Assembly: GCA_005116835.1 (NCBI GenBank)
Contig: SWDM01000014.1
Span: 1-64,000, forward strand
Direction: 5' to 3'
DNA: 64,000 nt
DNA from: Nitrospira sp.
GTDB lineage: Bacteria > Nitrospirota > Nitrospiria > Nitrospirales > Nitrospiraceae
The translations under genes were made by a program, and so were the position numbers. Positions 53,538-63,427 of this stretch are shown here, in pieces. The notes below the pieces were generated by a model. It ran no database searches. It saw nothing but the letters and a program-made list of their open reading frames with translations, and had not been told where the DNA came from. Every line of letters begins with the position of its first letter. The first letter of the stretch is position 1.

Positions 53538-54545
53538 ATGGCAGAACGAGTCGTTAGTACGCAGATCACGGACGAAGAGCGAAGCATTGAATCAGTGCTG
53601 CGCCCGCAGACCTTGGAGGAATACGTCGGCCAGGAGCGGATGAAGGAGTCCCTGCGCATCTGTATCGAGGCGGCGAAGCAGCGGAACGAAGCGCTCGACC
53701 ACACGATATTTTATGGCCCTCCCGGCTTGGGGAAGACTACGATCGCCCACATCATTGCTCGTGAGATGGGGGCATCGCTCCGCTCGACATCCGGCCTTGT
53801 GTTGGCCCATGCAGGGGATTTGGCCGCCATCCTGACGAATCTGCAAGAGCACGATGTCCTCTTTATCGATGAGATTCACCGGCTCCCTGCGCCGGTCGAA
53901 GAAGCGCTGTACCCGGCGATGGAGGACTATCAGCTGGACCTTGTGATCGGCCAGGGGCCTGCAGCCAGAACGGTAAAATTGGATCTTCCGCGGTTTACGC
54001 TGGTCGGGGCTACGACCAGAGCTGGCGCCCTGACCTCCCCGCTCAGGGATCGGTTTGGCCTTGTCCACCGCCTGGAGTTCTACTCTCCGGTGGAATTGCA
54101 GACCATCGTGACACGTTCGGCCAGGGTGCTCGGTATCCCAATCGACTCCGAGGGGGCAAGCGAAATTGCCGGTCGCGCTCGAGGAACCCCTCGCATAGCC
54201 AACCGGCTTATCAAACGAGTGCGTGACTATGCCCAGGTCAAGGCGGAGGGGCGAGTGAGCAGGACTGTCGCTCAGGATGCATTGGCATGGCTGGGTATCG
54301 ATTCAGCGGGGTTCGATGAGATGGATCGTCAGATCCTCCTGACTGTTATCGACAAGTTTGCCGGTGGACCGGTCGGGGTTGAGTCTCTGGCGGCCGCGGT
54401 GCAGGAAGACAGAAGTACTCTTGAAGATGTCCATGAGCCCTATCTGATTCAGGCCGGCTTCCTCGAACGAACCGGCCGTGGCCGGCAAGCCACGAAACTG
54501 GCCTTCGATCATTTCAAAAGACCAGTTTCCCCCCTCTTTCCGTAA
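53538..54545 (+). CDS. ruvB: Holliday junction helicase motor RuvB
   Basis: 335 residues, the standard length. [19 protein letters not shown], Walker [10 protein letters not shown], Walker [31 protein letters not shown], and the winged-helix end [19 protein letters not shown]. It drives branch migration with RuvA. A longer reading frame upstream from 53226 is not used. Confidence 0.97.
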   Translation: MAERVVSTQITDEERSIESVLRPQTLEEYVGQERMKESLRICIEAAKQRNEALDHTIFYGPPGLGKTTIAHIIAREMGASLRSTSGLVLAHAGDLAAILTNLQEHDVLFIDEIHRLPAPVEEALYPAMEDYQLDLVIGQGPAARTVKLDLPRFTLVGATTRAGALTSPLRDRFGLVHRLEFYSPVELQTIVTRSARVLGIPIDSEGASEIAGRARGTPRIANRLIKRVRDYAQVKAEGRVSRTVAQDALAWLGIDSAGFDEMDRQILLTVIDKFAGGPVGVESLAAAVQEDRSTLEDVHEPYLIQAGFLERTGRGRQATKLAFDHFKRPVSPLFP

Positions 54546-54736
54546 TACAGTTGTCTCCCATCAAGTCCTGCCGTTCCTATACAGGAACCGGCGGAGATCC
54601 TTACGCAAGCTTCTGAAACGCCGAGGGTCTCCTTGCATTGCCAGGAAGGGATCCTGTATCATTTCCCACTTAGCTTGTGCCATTCCAGCCAACGGACGGA
54701 TACCAGTATCCGTGGGCTGGGAAGAGGGGGTTAGCT
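54546..54736 (+). promoter_or_regulatory. Structured leader of the pheA operon
   Basis: Several hairpins are possible. They are GTTCCTATACAGGAAC (about 54572-54587), GGAGATCC with GGGTCTCC (8 bp, one wobble), and a strong one just before the start: ACGGATA (54696-54702) with TATCCGT (54707-54713), extended by CCAGCC/GGCTGG. The last one ends 17 bases before the ATG. Translational control of the aromatic operon is possible. No leader peptide rich in Phe or Tyr was found. Confidence 0.4.
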
Positions 54737-55813
54737 ATGTCCGAAGACTTTTCCGCGTATCGGGAAAAGATCGATCGCATTGACGACGAGATTTTACGAC
54801 TGCTGAATGAGCGATCCCATAGTGTCATTGAGATCGGTAAGCTCAAGAAACAGAAGGATGCGGGTGCCAATCTCCATACCCCGGCGCGGGAAGCGGCGAT
54901 AATCGAGCGCCTCACACGACAGAACTCAGGGCCTTTTCCCTCCGATGCGATCCGTCCGGTTTACCGGGAAATCATGTCTGCATCCCTCTCGCTGGAGGGG
55001 CCTCAGAAGGTCGCGTATCTTGGGCCCAGAGCCACATTTACGCATATGGCCTCTATGCAGAAATTTGGGTCGTCTGCCCACTATGTTCCGGTCAATAGCA
55101 TCAAGGATGTATTCAGCGAAGTCGAACGGGGGCGAGCCAACTTTGGGGTGGTCCCGATCGAGAACACGACAGAAGGGGTGGTCAACCACACGCTGGATAT
55201 GTTCATCGATTCGAATCTATTGATCTACGGCGAAGTGCTTCAAGAGGTATCCCATCATTTGATGTCCAAGTCCGGTAGCATGGAAGATGTGAAGCAAATT
55301 CATTCCCACCCCCATGCCATAGCCCAATGTAGAAATTGGCTGGAAACCAACTTCCCCAATGTCCCAGTGTCGGAGGTGGCGAGCACGGCCCGCGCCGCGG
55401 AATTATGTGTGGACAATCCCTCTGGCGCCGCCATCGCATCGGAGTTGGCAGCTCAGTTGTACGGCTTGAAGGTCATCAAGGCCCGTATCGAAGATAATTT
55501 GAATAACATGACCCGTTTTCTCATCCTGTCCCAGAAGCCGCCTGAACGTACAGGGAAAGACAAGACCTCTTTAATGCTTTCGGTCAAAGACAAAGTCGGC
55601 GCCCTGTACGATCTTCTTCGTCCGTTTGCCTCGCATGGCCTCAGCATGACCAAGATTGAGTCGCGCCCTTCCAGACGGAAAGCCTGGGAGTACATCTTCT
55701 TCGTCGATATCGAAGGACATATGGAGGAAGAGCGGGTCAAGAAGGCCATCGAAGAAATCACCGGTCGCTGCCTCTTCATGAAGGTTTTGGGCTCCTATCC
55801 AGCCCATAGCTAA
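54737..55813 (+). CDS. pheA: Bifunctional chorismate mutase / prephenate dehydratase
   Basis: 358 residues from the ATG at 54737 (GAGGGGG upstream). Residues 1-85 form an AroQ-type chorismate mutase (YREKIDRIDDEILRLLNERS), 95-275 prephenate dehydratase (AYLGPRATFTHMA, VVPIENTTEGVVNHTLD), and 285-358 an ACT regulatory domain (ESRPSRRKAWEYIFFVDIEGH). Makes phenylpyruvate and is probably inhibited by Phe. First gene of the aromatic operon; hisC starts four bases later. Confidence 0.96.
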   Translation: MSEDFSAYREKIDRIDDEILRLLNERSHSVIEIGKLKKQKDAGANLHTPAREAAIIERLTRQNSGPFPSDAIRPVYREIMSASLSLEGPQKVAYLGPRATFTHMASMQKFGSSAHYVPVNSIKDVFSEVERGRANFGVVPIENTTEGVVNHTLDMFIDSNLLIYGEVLQEVSHHLMSKSGSMEDVKQIHSHPHAIAQCRNWLETNFPNVPVSEVASTARAAELCVDNPSGAAIASELAAQLYGLKVIKARIEDNLNNMTRFLILSQKPPERTGKDKTSLMLSVKDKVGALYDLLRPFASHGLSMTKIESRPSRRKAWEYIFFVDIEGHMEEERVKKAIEEITGRCLFMKVLGSYPAHS

Positions 55814-55817
55814 TGCC

Positions 55818-56900
55818 ATGTCGTTAAAGGTCCATCCAGATATCGCTTCGCTGAGTCCCTATGTCCCTGGGAAGCCAATTGAGGAGCTCCAACGGGAACT
55901 AGGGATTCCACGAGTCATCAAACTGGCCTCCAACGAGAATCCATTGGGCTCTTCCCCAAAGGCGCTCGCCGCATTGAACGGGGGGATATCGACTTTGCAT
56001 CGCTATCCCGATGGCGGCGCTATTCGCTTGCGCGAAGCGCTGGCGGATCGTTGGAAAGTGACTCCGGATCAGGTTGTTCTTGGAAATGGATCGGATGAAA
56101 TCTTAGGCCTGCTCGCCCGAACCTTCCTGGCTCCTGGCGATGAAGCAGTCATGGCGGACCAGACCTTCGTGATTTATAAGATGGAGGTCACTGCGGCTCA
56201 CGGAAAACCTGTTATCGTCCCGTTAAAGCAGTGGCGGCACGATTTGCAGGCGATGGCGGATGCCATCACCGACCGGACGAGGCTCCTCTTCGTTTGCAAC
56301 CCCAATAATCCGACAGGAACAATGGTATCGGCCGCGGAGGTCGAACGTCTGCTTTCACGGGTGCCGGATCATGTCATCGTGGTGTTCGACGAAGCCTATT
56401 TCGAATATGTCAGGAGCGAGCAGTTTCCGGACTCCATGTCCTATGTGACACAGGGGCGGAATGTGATCGTGCTGCGGACCTTCTCGAAAATCTATGGCCT
56501 CGCGGGATTACGAATTGGGTACGGGGTGGCGACGGCGGAGATCACCAATTTCTTGAACCGAATCCGTCCCCCCTTCAACGCCAACAGCCTGGCACAGAGA
56601 GCCGCGCTTGCCGCGCTCGGCGACGACGAACATGTGGCGCAGAGCCGGGCGGTGAATGGGGCTGGTATGGAACAAATGGTCAAGGGATTGACCGCTCTCG
56701 GGTTTGAGCCGATTCCGAGCGAAGCGAATTTTGTGTATGTCGATATCGGGCGAGACGGCCGCACGGCATTTGAGGCTCTGCTGAGGGAAGGTATTATCGT
56801 TCGCCACATCGAGGGACGAATGATTCGAGTGACGATCGGTCTGGAAGAAGAAAACGGAGAATTCATGGCTGCGCTCAAGCGGGTCATTCAGCCGCATTGA
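55818..56900 (+). CDS. hisC: Histidinol-phosphate / aromatic aminotransferase
   Basis: 360 residues. Fold type I PLP enzyme with KLASNENPLGSSPKAL, CNPNNPTGT, FDEAYFEY and the TFSKIYGLAGLRIGYG stretch holding the PLP lysine. Its position between pheA and aroF suggests that it also transaminates phenylpyruvate or hydroxyphenylpyruvate, which HisC enzymes can do. Substrate range cannot be settled by sequence. Confidence 0.93.
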   Translation: MSLKVHPDIASLSPYVPGKPIEELQRELGIPRVIKLASNENPLGSSPKALAALNGGISTLHRYPDGGAIRLREALADRWKVTPDQVVLGNGSDEILGLLARTFLAPGDEAVMADQTFVIYKMEVTAAHGKPVIVPLKQWRHDLQAMADAITDRTRLLFVCNPNNPTGTMVSAAEVERLLSRVPDHVIVVFDEAYFEYVRSEQFPDSMSYVTQGRNVIVLRTFSKIYGLAGLRIGYGVATAEITNFLNRIRPPFNANSLAQRAALAALGDDEHVAQSRAVNGAGMEQMVKGLTALGFEPIPSEANFVYVDIGRDGRTAFEALLREGIIVRHIEGRMIRVTIGLEEENGEFMAALKRVIQPH

Positions 56901-56918
56901 GCGCAAGGTAAGGGTAAC

Positions 56919-57932
56919 ATGATCATTGTATTAAAACCGGAAGCGAGCGAACGGGAAGTCGACCATATTATCGATCGTCTTCGTGAATTGGGACTGAAGT
57001 CGCAACTCTCGACCGGTCAGGAGCGGACGATTATCGGGGTCATCGGCGACGATCGTGTTCTGCATAATCAGCCGCTCACGGCGTTGCCGGGTGTGGAAAG
57101 TGTCCTACCGATCCTTGCGCCCTGGAAACTTGTCAGCCGGGAATTCAAGCGTGAAGGCACGGTCATCGATGTCGGCGGTGTGAAGATCGGCGGCAACAAG
57201 GTGGTCATCATGGCCGGCCCCTGTGCGGTGGAGCGGCTCGAAATCACGGTCGGGATCGCCCATGATGTCAAGGCAGCCGGTGCGAGCATTTTACGAGGCG
57301 GCGCCTACAAACCACGCACCTCACCCTACTCTTTCCAGGGGTTGGGACGGGAAGGGTTGGATTATCTGATTGCGGCGAAGAAACAAACCGGGTTGCCGGT
57401 GGTCAGCGAGATTCTGGATACTCGCGATATCGAATTATTTCTCGAAAAAGCCGATATTATTCAGATCGGCGCCCGTAACATGCAGAACTTTGAGCTTCTC
57501 AAGGAAGTCGGGGCCTACGACAAACCGGTGCTGCTGAAGCGGGGACTTTCGGCGACGATCAAGGAATTCCTCCTATCGGCAGAGTACATCATGTCTCGCG
57601 GGAACCAGAACGTTATGTTGTGCGAACGGGGAATCAGAACATTCGAAACGCAATATCGCAATACGCTCGACCTTGCGGCGGTTCCGACATTAAAGGAACT
57701 GTCGCATTTGCCCGTCATTGTCGATCCCAGCCATGCCACGGGCAAGTGGAATTTGGTGGCACCGATGTCGAAAGCTGCCTTGGCAGCAGGGGCGGATGGC
57801 CTGCTCATCGAGGTCCACTCGAACCCGGAATGCGCGCTGTGCGACGGTGAGGAATCCATTAAGCCGAGTCAATTCAAGGAACTGATGCAAGACATGCGAA
57901 AAATCGCTGTGGCGATTGGCCGGGAAGTGTAA
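56919..57932 (+). CDS. aroF: 3-deoxy-7-phosphoheptulonate synthase (DAHP synthase)
   Basis: 337 residues. An N-terminal ferredoxin-like domain (about 1-70, MIIVLKPEASEREVDHIIDR) precedes the barrel: MAGPCAVERLE, RGGAYKPRTSPYSFQG, RGLSATIKEFL, and DPSHATGKWNLV. This is the KDO8P-synthase-like subtype of DAHP synthase. It condenses PEP and erythrose 4-phosphate, the entry step of the shikimate pathway. The N-terminal domain often confers feedback inhibition. Confidence 0.95.
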   Translation: MIIVLKPEASEREVDHIIDRLRELGLKSQLSTGQERTIIGVIGDDRVLHNQPLTALPGVESVLPILAPWKLVSREFKREGTVIDVGGVKIGGNKVVIMAGPCAVERLEITVGIAHDVKAAGASILRGGAYKPRTSPYSFQGLGREGLDYLIAAKKQTGLPVVSEILDTRDIELFLEKADIIQIGARNMQNFELLKEVGAYDKPVLLKRGLSATIKEFLLSAEYIMSRGNQNVMLCERGIRTFETQYRNTLDLAAVPTLKELSHLPVIVDPSHATGKWNLVAPMSKAALAAGADGLLIEVHSNPECALCDGEESIKPSQFKELMQDMRKIAVAIGREV

Positions 57933-57992
57933 ACGGAAAGACTGTCTGTGAAGGACTGAGGATTGAGGCGCGCCCTCGATCGAGTGTACAGC

Positions 57993-58886
57993 ATGACGTT
58001 GCATTTCAACCAGGTTGCGATTATCGGAGTCGGATTGATCGGCGGATCACTCGGTATGATTCTCCGCCGAAAGGGCTTGGCATCAACGGTCGTCGGGATC
58101 GGACGGCGAGTCGAAAATCTGAAAACCGCAGTCGAGCTTGGCGCGATCGATCGCTACGTGATGGATTCCAAAGAGGGAGTGAAGGATGCCGATCTGGTTG
58201 TGTTGGCCACGCCGGTCGATACCTATGACCGCCATCTCACTGAGTGGGCGTCCTGTTTGAAAAAAGGCGCGATTGTGACGGATGTCGGAAGCGTGAAGGG
58301 TCTGTTGGTGGAACAGGCTGAACGGGCTATGCCTGCGGGTGTCTATTTTGTCGGAGCCCATCCCATTGCCGGCAAGGAAAAGACCGGTGTGGCTGCAGGA
58401 TCGGATCAGCTCTTTATGGGGGCGCGCTGTATCATCACTCCGACGAGAACGACCGAGCTTCAGGCGCTCGAGCAAGTCCGAGCGATGTGGCAAGCAACCG
58501 GCTCCGTGGTGCTCACGATGGATGCTCATCTGCACGACAAGATTCTCGGCGCCGTGAGCCATTTGCCTCATGTGGCGGCCTTTGCTTTGATGAATGCCCT
58601 GTCCGAGATCCGCGATCAACAGATTCCCTCCCTCGATCTGGCGAGCCATTCGGGGGGTGGGTTGCGGGACACGACCAGGATTGCCGCCAGTTCGCCGGAA
58701 ATGTGGCGTGATATTTTCTTGTGGAATCGCGACAATGTAGTCGCCTTCATCGAGGCCTATGAACGTTCATTGAGTCAACTGAAGCAGCTCATTCAAGCGA
58801 GCGATGCCGCAGGTATTGAAAAGAAGCTCGATCAGGCAAAGCAAGAACGAGAAAAACTCTCTACCAGACCGTCGGTACCGGCGTAA
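57993..58886 (+). CDS. tyrA: Prephenate dehydrogenase
   Basis: 297 residues from the ATG at 57993; the frame is open to 57963 and no ribosome site decides the start. The NAD-binding loop GVGLIGGSLGMILR is at the N-terminus, followed by HPIAGKEKTGVAAG and SHLPHVAAFALMN. It oxidises prephenate towards tyrosine. The aroA ATG follows two bases after its stop. Confidence 0.95.
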   Translation: MTLHFNQVAIIGVGLIGGSLGMILRRKGLASTVVGIGRRVENLKTAVELGAIDRYVMDSKEGVKDADLVVLATPVDTYDRHLTEWASCLKKGAIVTDVGSVKGLLVEQAERAMPAGVYFVGAHPIAGKEKTGVAAGSDQLFMGARCIITPTRTTELQALEQVRAMWQATGSVVLTMDAHLHDKILGAVSHLPHVAAFALMNALSEIRDQQIPSLDLASHSGGGLRDTTRIAASSPEMWRDIFLWNRDNVVAFIEAYERSLSQLKQLIQASDAAGIEKKLDQAKQEREKLSTRPSVPA

Positions 58887-58887
58887 T

Positions 58888-60216
58888 ATGCCTATGACAT
58901 CGTTGACCATTACACCGGGACGCCCCTTGCAGGGGACGATCTCTGTCCCAGGCGATAAATCGATCACCCATCGCGCCGTCATAATGACCGCCTTGGCGAA
59001 TGGGGTGAGCAGAGTTGAAAGCTACTGTCGAGGAGAAGATTGTCTCAATACGGTCCGTGCGTTCCAAGCTCTTGGCATTCGTATTGACGAATCGGTCGGT
59101 GAACTTCTTGTGCATGGCAAGGGATTCTGGGGTCTGACAGAGCCGAATGGGCCGATCGATTGCGGGAATTCAGGAACAGGCATTCGTCTCCTGACGGGGC
59201 TGTTGGCAGGGCAGGACTTTTTTACGGTGCTGACCGGCGACGAGTCGATACGGCGCCGTCCCATGGGACGGATTGTCAAACCATTGCGGGAGATGGGGGC
59301 GAACATTGCCGGACGAAAAGGCGGTGAACTTGCGCCTTTGGCTGTGAAGGGGGGGCATCTCCATGCGATTACGTACCGCTCGCCGGTGGCGAGCGCGCAA
59401 ATCAAGTCGGCCCTGTTGCTCGCGGCTCTGTTTGCCGAAGGGACCACCAGCATCACAGAGCCGCGTCTTTCGCGGGACCATACGGAACGGATGTTTCAGT
59501 TTTTCGGCATTCCTTTTCGGCGGGATGGGACGACTCTCCTGCTTGACGGGCGACCGTCGGTTGGATGGCATGCGGCGCCACGATTGGTCGTGCCGGGGGA
59601 TTTCTCATCCGCCGCATTCTTCATCGTAGGCGCGACGATTGTCCCAGGCTCGGATGTAACGATACAGCAGGTGGGGATTAATCCGACCAGGACTGGTTTG
59701 TTGGACGTGATGACGAGAATGGGCGCGGACATTCAATTGCTCAATCGGCGTGAAGAGGCAGGTGAACCGGTTGCTGATGTCCGAGTGAAGTCGGCTAAAT
59801 TGCATGGGGTGACGATTGGGCCGGATTTGATTCCCCAGACGATCGATGAGTTTCCGATCCTCTGTGTTGCGGCTGCCGTTGCAGAGGGTGAGACCATCAT
59901 TTCCGGGGCTGAGGAATTGCGAGTCAAAGAGAGCGATCGGATTGCAACGATGTCCGCAGAGTTACGCGCGATGGGGGCGCAGATTACTGAAACTCCCGAC
60001 GGAATGGTCGTGCAGGGACTTGGTACGGCTGAGGGTAACGGTCGGCTGCAGGCTGCACACGGACAGAGTCATGGAGATCATCGGGTGGCGATGTCATTAG
60101 CCATCGCGGGCTTGACCGCCTCGGCTCCAACCTTGATCGGCGAGACCGCGTGCGTCGAGACATCGTTCCCCGATTTTCATCGCAGGCTGTTGGCGTTAGT
60201 TGGCGAGTGCAAGTAA
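58888..60216 (+). CDS. aroA: 5-enolpyruvylshikimate-3-phosphate synthase
   Basis: 442 residues. PGDKSITHRAVIMTALANG, CGNSGTGIRLLTGLL, and LRVKESDRIATMSAEL are the EPSP synthase signatures. It joins shikimate 3-phosphate and PEP. The ATG at 58888 follows the tyrA stop closely; a second ATG at 58894 is possible. Six-step operon neighbours aroB and aroE are not in the window. Confidence 0.95.
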   Translation: MPMTSLTITPGRPLQGTISVPGDKSITHRAVIMTALANGVSRVESYCRGEDCLNTVRAFQALGIRIDESVGELLVHGKGFWGLTEPNGPIDCGNSGTGIRLLTGLLAGQDFFTVLTGDESIRRRPMGRIVKPLREMGANIAGRKGGELAPLAVKGGHLHAITYRSPVASAQIKSALLLAALFAEGTTSITEPRLSRDHTERMFQFFGIPFRRDGTTLLLDGRPSVGWHAAPRLVVPGDFSSAAFFIVGATIVPGSDVTIQQVGINPTRTGLLDVMTRMGADIQLLNRREEAGEPVADVRVKSAKLHGVTIGPDLIPQTIDEFPILCVAAAVAEGETIISGAEELRVKESDRIATMSAELRAMGAQITETPDGMVVQGLGTAEGNGRLQAAHGQSHGDHRVAMSLAIAGLTASAPTLIGETACVETSFPDFHRRLLALVGECK

Positions 60217-60239
60217 CGGTAGTGACGCGAGGCCGAGAC

Positions 60240-60935
60240 GTGGGAACTGTAACGGAAGACAAGCGAGTGAAACGGTTGATCGTTGCGATCGATGGTCCGG
60301 CAGGTGTCGGCAAGAGCACCGCCGCTAGGTTGTTGGCCTCTCGATTGGGGTATCTCTATCTCGACACTGGGGCTCTCTACCGGGCGACGGCTTGGGCTGT
60401 GCTTGAGTCTGGTCTCGATCCGGCGGATACTGAGGCGGTTGCTGATCTGTTGCCCACGTTGTCACTCCAAATGCTGTTCCACGAGGGAGCTGCCGTCGTG
60501 TTGGTCAATGGCAGGGACGTGAGCAGCGAACTTCGAATACCTAGAGTATCGTCTGCGGCGTCGGTGGTCTCGGCAATTCCTGAGGTTCGGACTTGGTTGT
60601 TGCCCATCCAACGACAAATTGGACAGGGTGGTGCGGTGGTGGCTGAAGGACGGGATATGGGGACGAAGGTGTTTCCTTCGGCAGACGTGAAATTTTTTCT
60701 CGAAGCGGATCCGACGGTCAGAGCTCAACGCCGGCACAGAGAACTCGTTGCGGCAGGACATTCGGGAGCATTGGAAGAAACGAGCGCCGATTTAACGAGC
60801 CGTGACACGCGGGACCGTTCCCGCTCGATCGCGCCACTGGTTCCGGCAGAGGACGCTCAGTTTATCGATACGACGAACCTATCCGCTGCCGATGTGGTGG
60901 ATCAGCTGATGGCTGTGGTTACGGCCAAATTGTGA
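60240..60935 (+). CDS. cmk: Cytidylate kinase
   Basis: 231 residues from the GTG at 60240, which has GAGG about seven bases upstream; the frame is open further back into aroA. IDGPAGVGKSTAARLLA is the P-loop, followed by YLDTGALYRA, VAEGRDMGTKVFP and a late DTTNLSA. Phosphorylates CMP and dCMP. It overlaps the plsC start by four bases. Confidence 0.93.
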   Translation: MGTVTEDKRVKRLIVAIDGPAGVGKSTAARLLASRLGYLYLDTGALYRATAWAVLESGLDPADTEAVADLLPTLSLQMLFHEGAAVVLVNGRDVSSELRIPRVSSAASVVSAIPEVRTWLLPIQRQIGQGGAVVAEGRDMGTKVFPSADVKFFLEADPTVRAQRRHRELVAAGHSGALEETSADLTSRDTRDRSRSIAPLVPAEDAQFIDTTNLSAADVVDQLMAVVTAKL

Positions 60936-61588
60936 GTTCGTTCGTCTACGGGATCTTGTGGGTTCTTGCCAGAACCATCGGTTGGTGCTGTTTTCGCTAT
61001 CGAGTTGTCGGAGCAGTTCCACGGACGGGTGGGTTCATTGTGGCGGCGAATCATGCCAGCTACGTGGACATCCCGCTCCTGGGTTGCGGGATGCGTCGGC
61101 GGGCTTGGTTTTTAGGGCGTAGCGATCTCTTTCCGGTTCCAGGGCTGAAGGCGATCTGTCAATGGTTGGGATGGATTCCCTTGAAGACCGGAAGATTCGA
61201 TCGTGATGCGTTTGGGAAGGCGGTTGCTCTGATCAAGGAGGGAAAGGTCGTGGTGATTTTTCCTGAGGGCAGTCGCAGTTTGGATGGCCGGCTGCAATCC
61301 GCTAAACCGGGGATCGGTATGCTTGTGGCGCAAACCGGATGTCCCGTGGTTCCGGCCTTTCTCAAGGGCACGTTCGACGTCCTGCCGCCAGGAATTACGT
61401 GGCCGCGTTTCCGTCCCGTAACCGTTCTCTATGGGGACGCCCTCACTTTTCCCCGGGACGGCGAGGGCGAGGATGCCAAACAGTTTTATCAGAAGGTCAG
61501 TCGTACCGTGATGGATCGTATCGCCTCGCTGGGCGCCGTTGAGTCTCCGACCCAGCATTCCGGTGCCGGTATTCGCAACGCTGAGTGA
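60932..61588 (+). CDS. plsC: 1-acylglycerol-3-phosphate acyltransferase
   Basis: 218 residues. NHASYVDIP holds the HX4D catalytic motif and FPEGSRSLDG the second acyltransferase block. A hydrophobic N-terminus anchors it to the membrane. It makes phosphatidic acid. The cmk-plsC-rpsA order is common in bacteria. Confidence 0.93.
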   Translation: MSSFVYGILWVLARTIGWCCFRYRVVGAVPRTGGFIVAANHASYVDIPLLGCGMRRRAWFLGRSDLFPVPGLKAICQWLGWIPLKTGRFDRDAFGKAVALIKEGKVVVIFPEGSRSLDGRLQSAKPGIGMLVAQTGCPVVPAFLKGTFDVLPPGITWPRFRPVTVLYGDALTFPRDGEGEDAKQFYQKVSRTVMDRIASLGAVESPTQHSGAGIRNAE

Positions 61589-61635
61589 ATACCGGTGTAT
61601 AACCATCAGCACCCGACTCCTGTCGGAAGAGTAGG

Positions 61636-63360
61636 ATGTATCTCATGAGTATGGTTTCGCCATCGAGTGATCAACAATTGGATAGAGCGGCCTTAGCCGC
61701 CTTGTATGAGGAGACATTCAAAAACCTCGAAGAGGGCACGATTACGGAGGGCCGCATTGTCGCCGTGACCAAAGACAAGGTGGTCGTGGACATCGGGTAT
61801 AAGTCCGAAGGGATGATTCCGAACGATCAGTTCTCCACCGAGGAACTTCAGAACGTCAAGGTGGGCGATCGGCTTCAAGTCTATATCGAGGAATGTGAAG
61901 ACGCCGACGGCAATCTGGTTCTCTCCAAAGAAAAAGCCGACAAGATGAAGATTTGGGAAGAGCTGGAGAAGCTCTTCAATGACGGCAAGAGTATCGACGG
62001 CAAGATTGTGGCGCGGATCAAGGGCGGCATGATGGTGGATATCGGCGTGAAGGCCTTTTTGCCAGGTTCGCAAATCGACCTTCATCCGGTGCGGGATCTT
62101 GACGGGTTGGTGGGCCGCACATTCCCTCTGAAGATTATCAAGATCAATCATCGGCGCGGCAATGTCGTCGTGTCCAGGCGCGTGCTTCTGGAAGAGACGA
62201 GGGATTCGAAACGGAAGACGACCCTCTCCACTCTGAAGGAAGGGCAATTGATTCAAGGTGTGGTGAAGAACATCACGGACTACGGAGCGTTCATCGACCT
62301 GGGCGGCATCGACGGGTTGCTCCACATTACGGACATGTCCTGGGGGCGAGTCGGTCATCCGTCTGAAATGTTCAACATCGGCGACAAGGTGGAAGTGAGC
62401 GTGCTCAAATATGATCGGGAGACCGGGCGTATTTCGCTCGGGTTGAAACAGAAGAGCGCCGATCCTTGGAGCGGCGTTGCCACGAAGTACGCGATCGGCA
62501 CCCGTGTTCGAGGTCGTGTCGTGAGCCTGACAGACTATGGCGCCTTCATCGAGCTCGAGCCGGGCGTCGAGGGTTTGGTGCATGTTTCTGTGATGTCCTG
62601 GACACACGAGGTGCGCCATCCGTCACGCGTTGTGTCCATCGGGGATCAGGTTGAAGCGGCGGTACTGAATGTGGACCCGGCCAGCAGAAAGATCTCGCTC
62701 GGCATGAAGCAAACTGCGCCGAATCCCTGGGACATGGTGGAAGGGAAGTATGCGATCGGCACGAAAATCGAAGGGAAGGTGAAGAGCCTCACCGACTTTG
62801 GCGCGTTCGTCGGACTTGAAGAGGGCATCGACGGATTAATCCATATTTCCGATATGTCCTGGACAAAACACATCAAGCATCCATCCGAGCTCTTCAAGAA
62901 GGGACAAAAGGTCGAGGCTGTCGTCTTGCGGATCGACAAAGAAAAAGAGCGGTTGTCGCTTGGGTATAAACAGCTGAAGAGCGATCCATGGGACGATGAA
63001 ATTCCGAGCCGGTATGGGGTCGGGGATGTGGCCGTTGGAAAGGTCAGCAAGGTTGCCGACTTCGGTATTTTCGTCGAACTGGACGGGGGAGTCGAAGGAT
63101 TGATTCATATCAGCGAGGCTGGGCTCGATGCCCAGGCCAAGCTTGAAGAAAAGTTCAAACTGCAGGATGAAGTGACAGCCAAGATCATCAAGGTTGATCG
63201 TGAAGAACGGAAGATCGCGCTCAGCCTGCGCGACCATCAAATGGATTCCGATCGCCGCACGGTCGATGAGTTTCATGCCACGCAAGGCGCATTGGACCAA
63301 AGCTTGGGCCGTGCGGTGAAACAGAATCGGAAGCGAGGCCAAGACGAGGACGAGAAATAG
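61636..63360 (+). CDS. rpsA: 30S ribosomal protein S1
   Basis: 574 residues with six S1 RNA-binding domains; each of the later ones carries the pattern DYGAF-(I/V)-x-L...G-(I/V)-(D/E)-GL-(L/I/V)-H-(I/V)-S/T. It unfolds mRNA for translation initiation. The ATG at 61636 lies 9 bases before another in-frame ATG. C-terminal 25 residues are basic and Gln/Arg-rich. A hairpin (63386-63408) separates it from sppA. Confidence 0.96.
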   Translation: MYLMSMVSPSSDQQLDRAALAALYEETFKNLEEGTITEGRIVAVTKDKVVVDIGYKSEGMIPNDQFSTEELQNVKVGDRLQVYIEECEDADGNLVLSKEKADKMKIWEELEKLFNDGKSIDGKIVARIKGGMMVDIGVKAFLPGSQIDLHPVRDLDGLVGRTFPLKIIKINHRRGNVVVSRRVLLEETRDSKRKTTLSTLKEGQLIQGVVKNITDYGAFIDLGGIDGLLHITDMSWGRVGHPSEMFNIGDKVEVSVLKYDRETGRISLGLKQKSADPWSGVATKYAIGTRVRGRVVSLTDYGAFIELEPGVEGLVHVSVMSWTHEVRHPSRVVSIGDQVEAAVLNVDPASRKISLGMKQTAPNPWDMVEGKYAIGTKIEGKVKSLTDFGAFVGLEEGIDGLIHISDMSWTKHIKHPSELFKKGQKVEAVVLRIDKEKERLSLGYKQLKSDPWDDEIPSRYGVGDVAVGKVSKVADFGIFVELDGGVEGLIHISEAGLDAQAKLEEKFKLQDEVTAKIIKVDREERKIALSLRDHQMDSDRRTVDEFHATQGALDQSLGRAVKQNRKRGQDEDEK

Positions 63361-63385
63361 GTCCGAGTACCGGATCTCGAGGTAA

Positions 63386-63408
63386 GCCGGGGGCCTAGTG
63401 CCCTCGGC
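63386..63408 (+). other. Hairpin in the rpsA-sppA gap
   Basis: GCCGGGGGC (63386-63394) pairs with GCCCTCGGC (63400-63408) with one G-T pair and a five-base loop. Only GCTTT follows, so it is more likely an attenuator or mRNA-stabilising hairpin than a full terminator. Confidence 0.4.
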
Positions 63409-63427
63409 GCTTTGAGTGAACTGAACG

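Noticed and set aside
61693-62619. 308-codon minus-strand frame opposite rpsA
   Set aside because: Shadow of the strongly supported ribosomal protein S1 gene.
63386-63415. Full intrinsic terminator after rpsA
   Set aside because: Good stem but only three T residues follow; listed as a hairpin instead.
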